Shown here: piece by piece, positions 32,187 to 40,294 of the stretch | Layout of the letters: every line of letters starts with the position of its first letter | Position numbering within the stretch: the first letter of the stretch is position 1 | From: DATFDN01 sp963756545 | GTDB lineage: Bacteria > Pseudomonadota > Alphaproteobacteria > Acetobacterales > Acetobacteraceae | DNA: 64,000 nt | Reading direction: 5' to 3' | NCBI GenBank assembly: GCA_963756545.1 | Contig: CAVWNY010000007.1 | Span: forward strand, 62,001-126,000 | Translations under genes and position numbers: made by a program | Notes under the pieces: generated by a model | What the model saw: the letters and a program-made list of their open reading frames with translations, nothing else | What the model was told of the DNA's origin: nothing | Databases searched by the model: none

Positions 32187-33075
32187 GTGATCGACTGGGA
32201 CAAGCTGCGCGTGTTTCACGCGGTCGCCGAAGCCGGCAGTTTCACCCATGCCGGGGACACGCTGAACCTGAGCCAATCGGCGGTCTCCCGGCAGATCTCG
32301 GCGCTGGAGGAGGCCTTGCAGGTGCCGCTCTTCCACCGTCACGCGCGCGGCCTGATCCTGACCGAGCAGGGTGAGCAGCTCAACCGCACCGTGCGCGAGG
32401 TGTTCGGCAAGCTCGCCATGACCGAGGCGCTGCTGACCGAGAGCAAGGAGAAGCCGGCCGGGCGGCTCAAGATCACGACCACGGTGGGCTTCGGCGCCAT
32501 GTGGCTGGCGCCGCGATTGCAGCAATTCCTGGAGATGTATCCGGACGTCTCGGTCTCGCTGCTGCTGGACGACATGGACCTCGATCTGGCGATGCGCGAG
32601 GCGGACGTGGCGATCCGGATGCACCCGCCGCGCCAGCCCGACCTGATCCAGCGGCACCTGATGGAGATCCATTGGCATGTGTGCGCCGCGCCCGACTATC
32701 TGAAGGCGCACGGTGTCCCGCAGCGGCTGGAGGATCTCTGACGCGCACCGGCTGATCCTGTTCGGCGACTATCACCCGCCGGTGCCCGACATCAACTGGC
32801 TCTCCGAGGCCGGCCGCCGGCCGGCCAGCCCGCGCCGGCCGGTTTTGGAGGTGAACAGCACGCAGGCCATGCTGCTCGCCGTCCAGGCCGGCATCGGCAT
32901 CGGCGCCCTCCCCGACTTCGTGCTGGGGCAGAATCCGGACCTGGTGCATCTCCTGCCGGAGCTGAAACCGCCAAAGGTAGATGTGTTCTTCGTCTATCCC
33001 GAGGAGCTGAAGAACTCCAAGCGGGTCTCGGTGTTCCGCGATTTTTTGCTGGCGCGGCTGGGGGAGATGCACTGA
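32187..33075 (+). pseudogene. LysR family regulator, frameshifted
   Basis: The first frame (GTG 32187, preceded by AAGGAG) gives the LysR helix-turn-helix (VFHAVAEAGSFTHAGDTLNLSQSAVSRQISALE) and half of the effector domain, then stops at 32739 after VPQRLEDL. The next frame carries on exactly where the family continues (DAHRLILFGDYHPPVPDINWL) to 33075. Total 889 bases, one more than a multiple of three: a single extra base near 32737. Restored, it would be about 295 residues. It follows trxB, a common order in this group. Real mutation or sequencing error cannot be told. Confidence 0.8.
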
Positions 33076-33254
33076 GGGGCCGGCGGTGGAATGACCGTTC
33101 TGGTCATGCGTCCCATTCGTCGGAGGGCTGGGAACTCTCACAGCGGACCTCTCGCATGTTCTATCCGCGATAGGCGACCAAGTAGCCAGCCGGACCTGCG
33201 CCGCCGCCAGAGTCCCAGAGACCGCAACGCTTGCCCGATCGGCTCAACCAGCCC

Positions 33255-34424
33255 TCACCACGCCGCCTCCAGCAACCGCCGCACCGTCGCGGGTCCGTCG
33301 ATCTTGCGGGGGTTGGTGTGCACCCAGCGGTCGTGCATCGATTCCTCGGCGATGCGGTCGAGCTGGTCCTGGCGCACGGCCACGTCGCGCAGGCGGCCGG
33401 GCAATCCAAGCTCGGCGATCAGAGCGGCGACGACATCCCCCGCCGGGCGGCCGGGCTGGCCCAGCGCCTCGCTGACCCAAGCCTGGCGCTCGGCGTTCAC
33501 CTCGGCGTTGAAGCGCAGCACCACCGGCAGCATGACGCAGGACGTGTAGCCGTGCGGCACGCCGGCGGTGCCGCCCAGCACATGGCCGATGCCGTGGCTC
33601 GCGCCTTTCGCCACGCCGTTCTGCGAGCCCATGATCGACATCCAGGCGCCGAGCTGGCACTCCAGCCGCGCGTCGCGGTCGGCCGCGTCCGCCTTCACCG
33701 CACGCAGGCCGCGCGCCAGCAGGCGCAACGCGTGCAAGGATGTCCCGTCCGAGAAGGGCTGGGCGTTGATCGAGCAAACATCCTCCACTGCGTGATCGAG
33801 GGCGCGGATGCCGGTGGAGAGGAACAGCCACTCGGGCGTGTGCCGCGTCAGCGCGGGATCGAGGATGACGCTGCACGGCACCATCAGTGGATGGCCGAAG
33901 CTCTCCTTGACGTGGCGCCGCGTGTCGGTGCAGCCGGCGAACCACGTGTATTCGCCGGCCGAGAGCGTGGTCGGGATCGCGACCGCGCGCACGCTGGGCG
34001 CGGCGGTGGGCGGACGATGCGTGCTGCCGTCCGCACCGATGCGGGCGCGGAAGGCGTCGAGCTGGGCGGGGTCGGTGACGTCGTTGCCGAGGCAGAGCGC
34101 GACCATCTTCGACGCATCGGTAACGGAGCCGCCGCCGGCCGTCACCAGCAGGTCGGCATTCGCCGCACGCGCCTCGCTGGCCGCCGCCACGACGTCCGCG
34201 CGTGGCGTGTGCGCGCCGATGCGCGTGCAGACGCCGGCCAGCCGGTTGCCGAGGGCGGCGCGGATGCCATCCAGCGTGTCGGTTTCTCGCGCCAAGGTGC
34301 CGGAGGCGAGCACATAGACGGCGCGGACATCGAGGCGCTCCACCTCGGCCGCCAGCGCCTCGGCGAACGGCGTGCCGTAGATGACGCGGTCCATGTTCGG
34401 GTAGCAGTGAGTGCCCGGCTGCAT
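33255..34424 (-). CDS. Iron-containing alcohol dehydrogenase / maleylacetate reductase-like
   Basis: 389 residues. The NAD-binding VTAGGGSVTDASKMVAL and the PTTLSAGEYTWFAG segment are seen, and the metal-site histidines fall in GIRALDHAVEDV and GASHGIGHVLGG...VPHGYTS. The family includes maleylacetate reductases and short-chain alcohol dehydrogenases; the LSAGE sequence instead of SGSE leans to the former. It may form a unit with the next two minus-strand genes (22-base gap). The 180-bp gap to the LysR remnant shows only a small hairpin. Confidence 0.8.
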   Translation of the reverse strand: MQPGTHCYPNMDRVIYGTPFAEALAAEVERLDVRAVYVLASGTLARETDTLDGIRAALGNRLAGVCTRIGAHTPRADVVAAASEARAANADLLVTAGGGSVTDASKMVALCLGNDVTDPAQLDAFRARIGADGSTHRPPTAAPSVRAVAIPTTLSAGEYTWFAGCTDTRRHVKESFGHPLMVPCSVILDPALTRHTPEWLFLSTGIRALDHAVEDVCSINAQPFSDGTSLHALRLLARGLRAVKADAADRDARLECQLGAWMSIMGSQNGVAKGASHGIGHVLGGTAGVPHGYTSCVMLPVVLRFNAEVNAERQAWVSEALGQPGRPAGDVVAALIAELGLPGRLRDVAVRQDQLDRIAEESMHDRWVHTNPRKIDGPATVRRLLEAAW

Positions 34425-34445
34425 GACAGTTACCGGTCTCAGTGG

Positions 34446-35282
34446 TCAGTCGTCAGAGGCGAATGCCGTGAGGCGATCGGTTTCCTCATGTGTGCCCTCG
34501 TGGTCGGCGGCGATCGCCTCGTAGAAGCGGGCAGCAGCCTCGAACAGGGCGCGCGCGGCCGGATCGTCGCCGACGAAACCCGCGATTTCTTCCATCTCGG
34601 CGACCCAGCGATACGCCTTGCCATACATGTTCGGCATCTGGCGGGTGAGCCAGGCCAGGAACTGCGGCTGGCTGGCGGCGAGTTCGCGCTTCAGGTCGGC
34701 GGCCGTGCCGCCGCGCGTGGCGGCGAGCATCATGGCCGCGCCGAGCGCGGTGAAGCCCTTGGTGATGCCGGCGTAGGACATCTTGAGCGCGGAGGCGGCG
34801 CCGATCGGGCCGGCCAGCACCGGCATCTCCAGCCCGTGCGCCGCAAGCGCGGCGACGCGCGGCGCTGCCGGCCCGGAAAGATAGATGCGCGTCCCCTTGC
34901 CGCCCGCCTTCGGCGGCGGCCCGATGATGCCGGCATCGACGAACGCGCAACCGGTCGGCGCCAGGATCGCTGCGATCCGCCCCACGGTCCCCGGATTGAT
35001 CGCATTGCAATCGACATAGACGGGCTTGCGCGCGGACGCGGTCAGCGCGGGGCCGAGCCGTTCGGCCAGCGCCGTCGCCTGACCGGGCGGGATGATCGAG
35101 AGGATGACGTCGGCGGCGGCGATGGCCTCGTCCTCCACCGCGCGCATCCCCGCCTGCTCCGCGCGGGTGGCCGAGGCGGCGCTGCGGCCGGCGAGCGAGG
35201 TGCGGACCTCCACCCCGTGTTCGACGAGGCGGGCGGCGACGGCGCTGCCCATGGCCCCTGGTGCGATTACGGCGACGATCAT
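34446..35282 (-). CDS. NAD(P)-binding 3-hydroxyacid/6-phosphogluconate dehydrogenase-like protein
   Basis: 278 residues. The Rossmann start MIVAVIAPGAMGSAVA is slightly off GxGxxG (APGAMG), and the substrate loop reads DAGIIGPPP. The later Lys of the family is in SALKMSYAGITKG, where the hydroxyisobutyrate dehydrogenase family has its catalytic Lys. A C-terminal helical DUF1932-like domain follows. ATG 35282 overlaps the EamA stop (ATGA). Substrate unknown. Confidence 0.8.
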   Translation of the reverse strand: MIVAVIAPGAMGSAVAARLVEHGVEVRTSLAGRSAASATRAEQAGMRAVEDEAIAAADVILSIIPPGQATALAERLGPALTASARKPVYVDCNAINPGTVGRIAAILAPTGCAFVDAGIIGPPPKAGGKGTRIYLSGPAAPRVAALAAHGLEMPVLAGPIGAASALKMSYAGITKGFTALGAAMMLAATRGGTAADLKRELAASQPQFLAWLTRQMPNMYGKAYRWVAEMEEIAGFVGDDPAARALFEAAARFYEAIAADHEGTHEETDRLTAFASDD

Positions 35283-36232
35283 CCCCGCAGGTTGGACGCC
35301 GCGCGCGGCGATGGCAACCGCGCCCGGCGCTCCACCGCGACCAGCAGGAGCCCCGCCGTCAGGATCAGCCCGCCGCCGCCGAAGACGGCCGGGGGCGGGA
35401 TGTCGCCCCAGATCAGGTAGCCGAGCACGAACGCCCAGAGCAGCGAGGAATACTCGACCGTCGCCAGCACGGAGGCCTGCGCGCGTCGCGCCGCCTCGAA
35501 TAGCGCGAACTGGCCGAGCCCGCCGAACAGCGCCACGCCCACCAGCAGCGCGAGCTGCCCCGCGTTCGGCGAACGCCAATCGAAGATGCAGCCGATCGCG
35601 GAGCCGACAAGGAACACCGCATTGATGTAGGTGATCTGCAGCAATGAGCTTTCCCGCCGAGCGATCTGGCGCATCAGGATCACGCCATAACCCCAGAGCG
35701 CGGCGGCGAGCAGCACGAGCGCGGTAGCGAGCGAGAACGGCACACCCCACGGGTCGGTCGCGACCAGCACGCCCACGAAGCCGACCAGCACGGCCGCCCA
35801 TCGCCCGCCGCTGACCCGCTCTCCCAGCAGGGGCGAGGCCAGAACCGTGATCATCAGCGGCGCGGCGAAGTAAAGGCAGAGGAGCTGCGCGAGCGTCAGG
35901 CTGCGCGCGGCGGTGAAGTAACAGATCCAGGCGCAGAGTGTGATCAGCCCACGAAACAGCAGCGGCCCCTTGAGCGGGGTCGCGACGGCCCGCTCGACCA
36001 GCCCGCGACGGCCGAGCGCGAAGCAGGCGGCGAACACCGCGACGCTGCGGAGGAACACGACCTGCACGACCGGGATATCGGCGACCAGCCACTTGATCGA
36101 GGCGTCATGCACGCCGAACAGCGCGTAGGCCGTCAGGCCGAGGACGATGCCGAGCGAGCCGGCCGAGAGGGGCGCGCGCACGTTGACGCCGACGCCGGCG
36201 CGGCGTGGAATGCGGAACGGAAACATCGCCAT
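35279..36232 (-). CDS. EamA family (DMT) exporter
   Basis: 317 residues with ten hydrophobic helices in two repeated halves (LTAYALFGVHDASIKWLV opens half one; LGYLIWGDIPPPAVFGGGGLI near the end is the EamA signature region). It exports small metabolites or amino acids; substrate unknown. A coupled dehydrogenase gene follows. An ATG at 36226 is an alternative start. It is divergent from the NIPSNAP gene with a 12-bp gap, so the promoters must overlap the coding regions. Confidence 0.82.
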   Translation of the reverse strand: MAMFPFRIPRRAGVGVNVRAPLSAGSLGIVLGLTAYALFGVHDASIKWLVADIPVVQVVFLRSVAVFAACFALGRRGLVERAVATPLKGPLLFRGLITLCAWICYFTAARSLTLAQLLCLYFAAPLMITVLASPLLGERVSGGRWAAVLVGFVGVLVATDPWGVPFSLATALVLLAAALWGYGVILMRQIARRESSLLQITYINAVFLVGSAIGCIFDWRSPNAGQLALLVGVALFGGLGQFALFEAARRAQASVLATVEYSSLLWAFVLGYLIWGDIPPPAVFGGGGLILTAGLLLVAVERRARLPSPRAASNLRG

Positions 36233-36244
36233 GCCGGGGGAGCT

Positions 36245-36565
36245 ATGATCGTCGATCTACGCATCTACAAGTGCAAGCCCACCAAGATGAACGACTGGGT
36301 CGCGCTGTACAAGGAGATGGCTTGGCCGTTGCAACAGAAATACCTGGGCCGCTGCCTCGGCTGGTACACGACCGTGGAAGGCGAGCTGAACTGCGTCGTC
36401 CACCTGTGGGCCTATGAGAGCCAGGGCGACCGCGAGAAGCGGCGCGGGGCCATGCAGGCGGACCCCGCATGGGGCGCATTCGTGAAGCGCAGCGCGGAGC
36501 AGGACCTTCTGCTCGCGCAGGAGAACAGAATTCTGCGACCGACGGATTTCTCGCCGGGGCAGTGA
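36245..36565 (+). CDS. NIPSNAP family protein
   Basis: 106 residues starting MIVDLRIYKCKPTKMNDWVALY, with LGWYTTVEGELNCVVHLWAYES and a C-terminal LLAQENRILRPTDFSP. The ferredoxin-like dimeric alpha/beta barrel fold of NIPSNAP proteins is clear; such genes often accompany catabolic dehydrogenases. Function unknown. The open frame upstream to 36107 overlaps EamA and is not needed. Confidence 0.85.
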   Translation: MIVDLRIYKCKPTKMNDWVALYKEMAWPLQQKYLGRCLGWYTTVEGELNCVVHLWAYESQGDREKRRGAMQADPAWGAFVKRSAEQDLLLAQENRILRPTDFSPGQ

Positions 36566-36577
36566 TCCCGCGAGCAA

Positions 36578-36655
36578 GCGCCCTTAGCTCAGTTGGATAG
36601 AGCAACAGCCTTCTAAGCTGTGGGTCGGTGGTTCGAAGTCCACCAGGGCGCGCCA
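36578..36655 (+). tRNA. tRNA-Arg (anticodon TCT)
   Basis: A full cloverleaf: acceptor GCGCCCT/AGGGCGC with CCA encoded at 36653-36655, D-arm TAGCTCAGTTGGATAGAGCA, anticodon stem ACAGC/GCTGT with loop CTTCTAA and anticodon TCT at 36612-36614, T-loop GGTTCGAAGTCC. It reads AGA codons, rare in this GC-rich genome. It lies 12 bp behind the NIPSNAP gene. Confidence 0.95.
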
Positions 36656-36700
36656 AAGATCAGGGCTCGGAGAGCCCGTTGGAAGCGAGGAGTGTGATAG

Positions 36701-36832
36701 ATGCCCCGCCTGACAGCGCTGGTGCTCCTGTTTGGGGTCGCAATAACCACAACCGCCTGCATCGTCGAGGCACCAGGCCCCGGGCCGGGGCATGGGCGAT
36801 GGTGTTACTGGCATCCCTATCGATGCCGGTGA
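36701..36832 (+). CDS. Very small lipoprotein
   Basis: 43 residues: a short signal helix (LTALVLLFGVAITTTAC) with Cys at position 20 as probable lipid site, then a Gly/Pro linker and a compact CYWHPYRC end with aromatic, His and Cys residues. GAGGAG precedes the ATG by about ten bases. The lipobox is weak (Thr at -3). Small proteins of this design are common between tRNA genes and envelope genes; function unknown. Confidence 0.55.
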   Translation: MPRLTALVLLFGVAITTTACIVEAPGPGPGHGRWCYWHPYRCR

Positions 36833-36879
36833 GGGGGCGGGACCTCCTTTCCCAAAGAGGCGAACGATGAGGGGCCCGT

Positions 36880-37962
36880 TCAGCCCCCGCCGGAGGTTCG
36901 CCCGAGCGTGTCGGCCGCGACGGCGCGGCGTTCGCCCATCGGCTTGCCGTTGCCCTTGGTGGTGTCGCGCTTCGTCTGCCTCTCGGCCTCGGCGTTGATT
37001 TGCGCGCCCAGCACCACGATGAAGGAGGAGAGATAAAGCCAGGTCAGCAGCACGATGACCGCCCCGAGGGAGCCATAAGTCGCGTTGTAGTTGCTGAAGT
37101 TCGCCACGTACGCGCTGAACAGGATGGAGCCGATGATCCACAGCACCGCCCCGGCAAGCGCGCCGGGGGTGACCCAGCGCCACTGCGGCGGGTGCCGGTC
37201 GGGCGCGTAGCGGTAAAGCAACGCGAGCAGGGTCATGATGACCGCCATCAGGACGGGCCATTCAACGATCAGCACCACCCACTTGACGATCCCGCCGCCC
37301 CCCACACTCTCCAGGCCCGCGACCACGGCGGGTACGCCGGCAACCAGCACGATCGCGAAAAGCCCGCCGATGATCAGCGCCAAGGTCATGCCAAGCGCCA
37401 CGAGATTGAAACGGACGAAGCTGCGGGTCTCGGTCTCCCCGTACGCGATGTCGAGGGCCGACATTATCCCGCTCATTCCTCGCGATGCGCTCCAGAACGC
37501 GAACAGGATTCCGAGCACCGCGCCGAAACCGAGCGCCCCGCCCGAGGCGCTGACGATCTGATGCAGCTCGGTCGCCATGAGCTGGCGGGCGGATTCCGGC
37601 AACAGGCCCGACATCGCGTTCACCTGCTTCTCGACCTGGGCGCGATCGAATGCGAGGCCATACAACGAAACCAGCGCGAGCAGGCCGGGGAACACCGCGA
37701 GCAGCACGTAATAGGTGACGCCCCCCGCCACCAGGAACAGGTTCTTGTCGTTCACGCCCTGGTAGGAGCGCCAAAGCACGTCCTTCCACCCGGCGCGCGT
37801 AATGGCCCGCGGATCCTCGGCCTCGCGGCCCCGCGCCTTCTCCTCGCCCGAGGTCTCATTGCCCGCCACTTTTCCCCCCGGTGTGCCAGTCCGTCCCGTC
37901 CGGAACGAGGCGCTGCCGATCCGGTTCCGCTTAATCGTGAACGCAACCACGTCGGCCCTCAT
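36880..37962 (-). CDS. YihY/BrkB (UPF0761) family inner membrane protein
   Basis: 360 residues. After a polar N-terminus of about 70 residues come six hydrophobic helices, starting with NLFLVAGGVTYYVLLAVFPGLLALVSLYGL, the hallmark of YihY/BrkB, and including WRWVTPGALAGAVLWIIGSILFSAYVANFSNYNATYGSLGAVIVLLTWLY in split motifs. Called ribonuclease BN in old annotation, but no nuclease role is supported. GTG 37869 is an alternative start. It is divergent from the stress cassette that begins at 38008. Confidence 0.9.
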   Translation of the reverse strand: MRADVVAFTIKRNRIGSASFRTGRTGTPGGKVAGNETSGEEKARGREAEDPRAITRAGWKDVLWRSYQGVNDKNLFLVAGGVTYYVLLAVFPGLLALVSLYGLAFDRAQVEKQVNAMSGLLPESARQLMATELHQIVSASGGALGFGAVLGILFAFWSASRGMSGIMSALDIAYGETETRSFVRFNLVALGMTLALIIGGLFAIVLVAGVPAVVAGLESVGGGGIVKWVVLIVEWPVLMAVIMTLLALLYRYAPDRHPPQWRWVTPGALAGAVLWIIGSILFSAYVANFSNYNATYGSLGAVIVLLTWLYLSSFIVVLGAQINAEAERQTKRDTTKGNGKPMGERRAVAADTLGRTSGGG

Positions 37963-38007
37963 CCGTTTTGCGCCCGGCAGTAATTTGCACGATCAGGAGC
38001 CGCGACA

Positions 38008-38733
38008 ATGGAGGAACCCAATCGGTCGAAGGCGCCTGAGAGCACGTCTCAGGCCGGGAAAGCAGCCGGCTCGGCCCAGGAGCGCGGCGCCGATCTAGCG
38101 CGCGACGCCCAGGGACGGGCGGCCGACGTGGCTCGCACGGCGGGGGATCGGGCCGCGGGAGTGGCCCGCGAGACGCAAGATCGGGTCGCGAAGGTCGCGG
38201 ATGCCGCCCAGGGCCGCGCCGGCAACGTACTCCAGCAAGCGCGCGATAGCGCCGTCGAGATTCAGGACAAGCTCGGCGATCAAATCGGCGAGCGCAAGGA
38301 GCACGTGGCGGACGCGGTCGGGTCGGCCGCCGAGCAGGCCCACAAGGCCGCCGACTCGCTGCGCGACGCCGACCAGCGGTGGTTGGCGGGCATCGTCGGC
38401 GCCGCCGCCGACGAGTTGGGCAGCCTGGCGGAGATGATCCACTCGAACGACCTCAACGGGATGCTCCAACGGGTCCGTGGTGTGGCCCGCCGGCAACCGG
38501 CGCTGTTCGCCGGCGCCTCGGTCGCCGCCGGATTCGCCCTGGCGCGCATGGCGCGGGTGGCACTGGAGCAGCCATCGCCCGGCCCCGCGCCGGCGTGGTC
38601 GCCGCGCGAGCCCGCGTATGCCAGGACCGGGGCGAACACGGAGGCGGAGATCAAGAAGTCCACGACGCCGGGACGGGACCCAAGTGCCACACCGCCGGCA
38701 GCGACCTATCCGGGGACGACCTACAATGGATGA
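38008..38733 (+). CDS. LEA/apolipoprotein-like helical repeat protein
   Basis: 241 residues, first half built of about 11-residue repeats rich in Ala, Asp, Arg and Gln (GRAADVARTAGDRAAGVARETQDRVAKVAD), like group 3 LEA proteins. A middle part (SAAEQAHKAADSLRDADQRWLAGIVG) and a weakly hydrophobic helix (ALFAGASVAAGFALARMARVAL) follow, then a disordered Pro-rich tail. Probably a membrane-associated desiccation or osmotic stress protein (inference). It overlaps the next gene by eight bases. Confidence 0.65.
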   Translation: MEEPNRSKAPESTSQAGKAAGSAQERGADLARDAQGRAADVARTAGDRAAGVARETQDRVAKVADAAQGRAGNVLQQARDSAVEIQDKLGDQIGERKEHVADAVGSAAEQAHKAADSLRDADQRWLAGIVGAAADELGSLAEMIHSNDLNGMLQRVRGVARRQPALFAGASVAAGFALARMARVALEQPSPGPAPAWSPREPAYARTGANTEAEIKKSTTPGRDPSATPPAATYPGTTYNG

Positions 38734-39115
38734 GCTTGTCGGCGTCCGCAGCCTGCGCGACATCGTGGGCGACGTCGCGCAGGACGCCCAGCTCCTGGTG
38801 CGCGGCGAGCTGGCGCTGGCGCGGGTCGAGCTGGACCGCAAGCTGGAACACGCGATCCTCGCGCTGGTCTGGGTCTTCGGCGGCATGTTCGTCGGCTTCG
38901 CCGGGCTGATCGTCCTCTTGATGGCCGCCGTATATGCCTTGACCTACGTCATCCCCGCATGGGCGGCGGCGCTGGTCATCGGCGTGCTGATCGTCGCGAT
39001 CGGCGGTGGCCTGGGATTCATGGGCGTGAAGATGCTGTCGTTGTCGAAGCTGACGCCGGAGCGCGTCACGCGCAACGTCGGCCAGGACGCGCGTTTGGTG
39101 AGGGAGCACGTCTGA
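38726..39115 (+). CDS. Putative Actinobacteriophage-holin III-type phage holin family protein
   Basis: 129 residues: an N-terminal amphipathic part (RSLRDIVGDVAQDAQLLVRGELALARVELDRKL in pieces), two hydrophobic helices (about 45-67 and 73-95) and a charged end. This is the layout of the holin_actII/DUF1469 superfamily, usually found between LEA-like and DUF3618 genes in alphaproteobacteria. Unlikely to be a phage holin here. It overlaps both neighbours, so the three are one operon. Confidence 0.75.
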   Translation: MDELVGVRSLRDIVGDVAQDAQLLVRGELALARVELDRKLEHAILALVWVFGGMFVGFAGLIVLLMAAVYALTYVIPAWAAALVIGVLIVAIGGGLGFMGVKMLSLSKLTPERVTRNVGQDARLVREHV

Positions 39116-40269
39116 TGTCGCAGCACACGCAAGATCCCGACGCGATCGAGCGCGATCTGCAGGCGACCCGGACACGGCTGGACAGCCGCCTCACGGAACT
39201 CGCGAGCCGGTTGTCGCCCGGCCAGATCCTCGACGAGGGCCTGGATCTGATGCGGACCCGGCAGGGGATCGACTTCGCCCGCAATCTGTCCGAGGCGGTC
39301 CGCGAGCGGCCGATTCCGGTGGCGCTGTTGGGTGTCGGCTTGGCGTGGCTGATAGCCGGCCCGCGCGGTCATGCCCACGAGCCTCTCGACCGTCCCGGGA
39401 CCGACCCGCGGCTAGGCCGGCTGCGCGGGCGCGTGATGGCGGATGACGACGTGATGACGCGCGCCTGGAACGCAGGGCAGACGGTGGTGCGCCAGACGAA
39501 TGAGACGGATATCGACTATCGCGGGCGAGTGACGGAAGCGCGTGGGAAGGTGCTGGGCATCACCCGCGCGGCCCAGGAGGCGGCCGATACGTACGCGGAC
39601 CGGGTGCATGACGCCCTGTTCGCCGCGCGCGACCGCGTCGGCGGCGCGCTGGCCGGCGCATCGGACAAGTTGAGCGCGATGACCGGCAAGCTGGGGGACA
39701 CCATGCAGGACGCGGGCGATCGACTGTCGGGCAGCGCACACGACCTGCGCGATCAGGCATCTGCGCTGGGAAGCCGGATCGGCGACCAAGGGCGCCGGCT
39801 GACCGATGCGGCATCGTCCGGGCTGCGCCAGGCGCGCAGCGCGACGAGCGGCGCCGGGGGTGGGCTGATGGCGACAATCGGGGAGAACCCGGTGTTGCTG
39901 GGTTCGATCGGGCTGGCCGTCGGGGCGCTGCTCGGCGCGCTGCTGCCGCCGACTGAGATCGAGCGCGAATATCTGGGCGAGGTGGCCCATGACGCCCGCG
40001 CAACGGTGGAGGGGGTAGTGCGCGAGGCAACCGATCGCGGTGCGGAAGTTGCGCACGCGGCGATGGATGCCGGCCGTCAGACCGCGCAGGACATCGCCAC
40101 GCACGCGAGCGAGCTGGGCGGCACGGCGGCCGACGCGGCGCGCGACGTCGCCGGCAAGGCGCAGCGCCACGCGGGCGAAATGGGCGAGAAAGCGAGTGAC
40201 GCCGCCCGCGACGTCGCGAGCCAGGCAACGAACAGCCCGCCGCCAGTCGGAGCGCCCCGCAAGGTCTGA
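39115..40269 (+). CDS. DUF3618 domain protein with long helical tail
   Basis: 384 residues. The N-terminal DUF3618 motif (DPDAIERDLQATRTRLDSRLTELASRLSPGQILDEG) is followed by a membrane helix (IPVALLGVGLAWLIAG), a long Ala-rich amphipathic region, a second hydrophobic segment (NPVLLGSIGLAVGALLGALL) and a LEA-like tail. It resembles a membrane tether. ATG 39115 overlaps the holin-like stop (TGATG). Length is at the upper end for the family because of the tail repeats. Confidence 0.75.
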   Translation: MSQHTQDPDAIERDLQATRTRLDSRLTELASRLSPGQILDEGLDLMRTRQGIDFARNLSEAVRERPIPVALLGVGLAWLIAGPRGHAHEPLDRPGTDPRLGRLRGRVMADDDVMTRAWNAGQTVVRQTNETDIDYRGRVTEARGKVLGITRAAQEAADTYADRVHDALFAARDRVGGALAGASDKLSAMTGKLGDTMQDAGDRLSGSAHDLRDQASALGSRIGDQGRRLTDAASSGLRQARSATSGAGGGLMATIGENPVLLGSIGLAVGALLGALLPPTEIEREYLGEVAHDARATVEGVVREATDRGAEVAHAAMDAGRQTAQDIATHASELGGTAADAARDVAGKAQRHAGEMGEKASDAARDVASQATNSPPPVGAPRKV

Positions 40270-40294
40270 ACCCACGCCGCGCGGCCGAGGCACC

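Noticed and set aside
33091..33107. Terminator ATGACC/GGTCAT behind the LysR gene
   Set aside because: Only a six-base stem with no T-run; too weak to list.
33231..35420. 729-codon open frame on the plus strand
   Set aside because: It covers two minus-strand dehydrogenases with clear motifs and is composed of low-complexity Arg/His/Gly sequence.
35283..36092. N-terminal extension of the NAD-binding dehydrogenase frame
   Set aside because: The frame is open but out of register with the EamA gene that occupies this stretch; the Rossmann start is at 35282.
38726..39115. Prophage or lysis gene because of the holin-like match
   Set aside because: No phage genes around it; the three-gene context is a chromosomal stress cassette.
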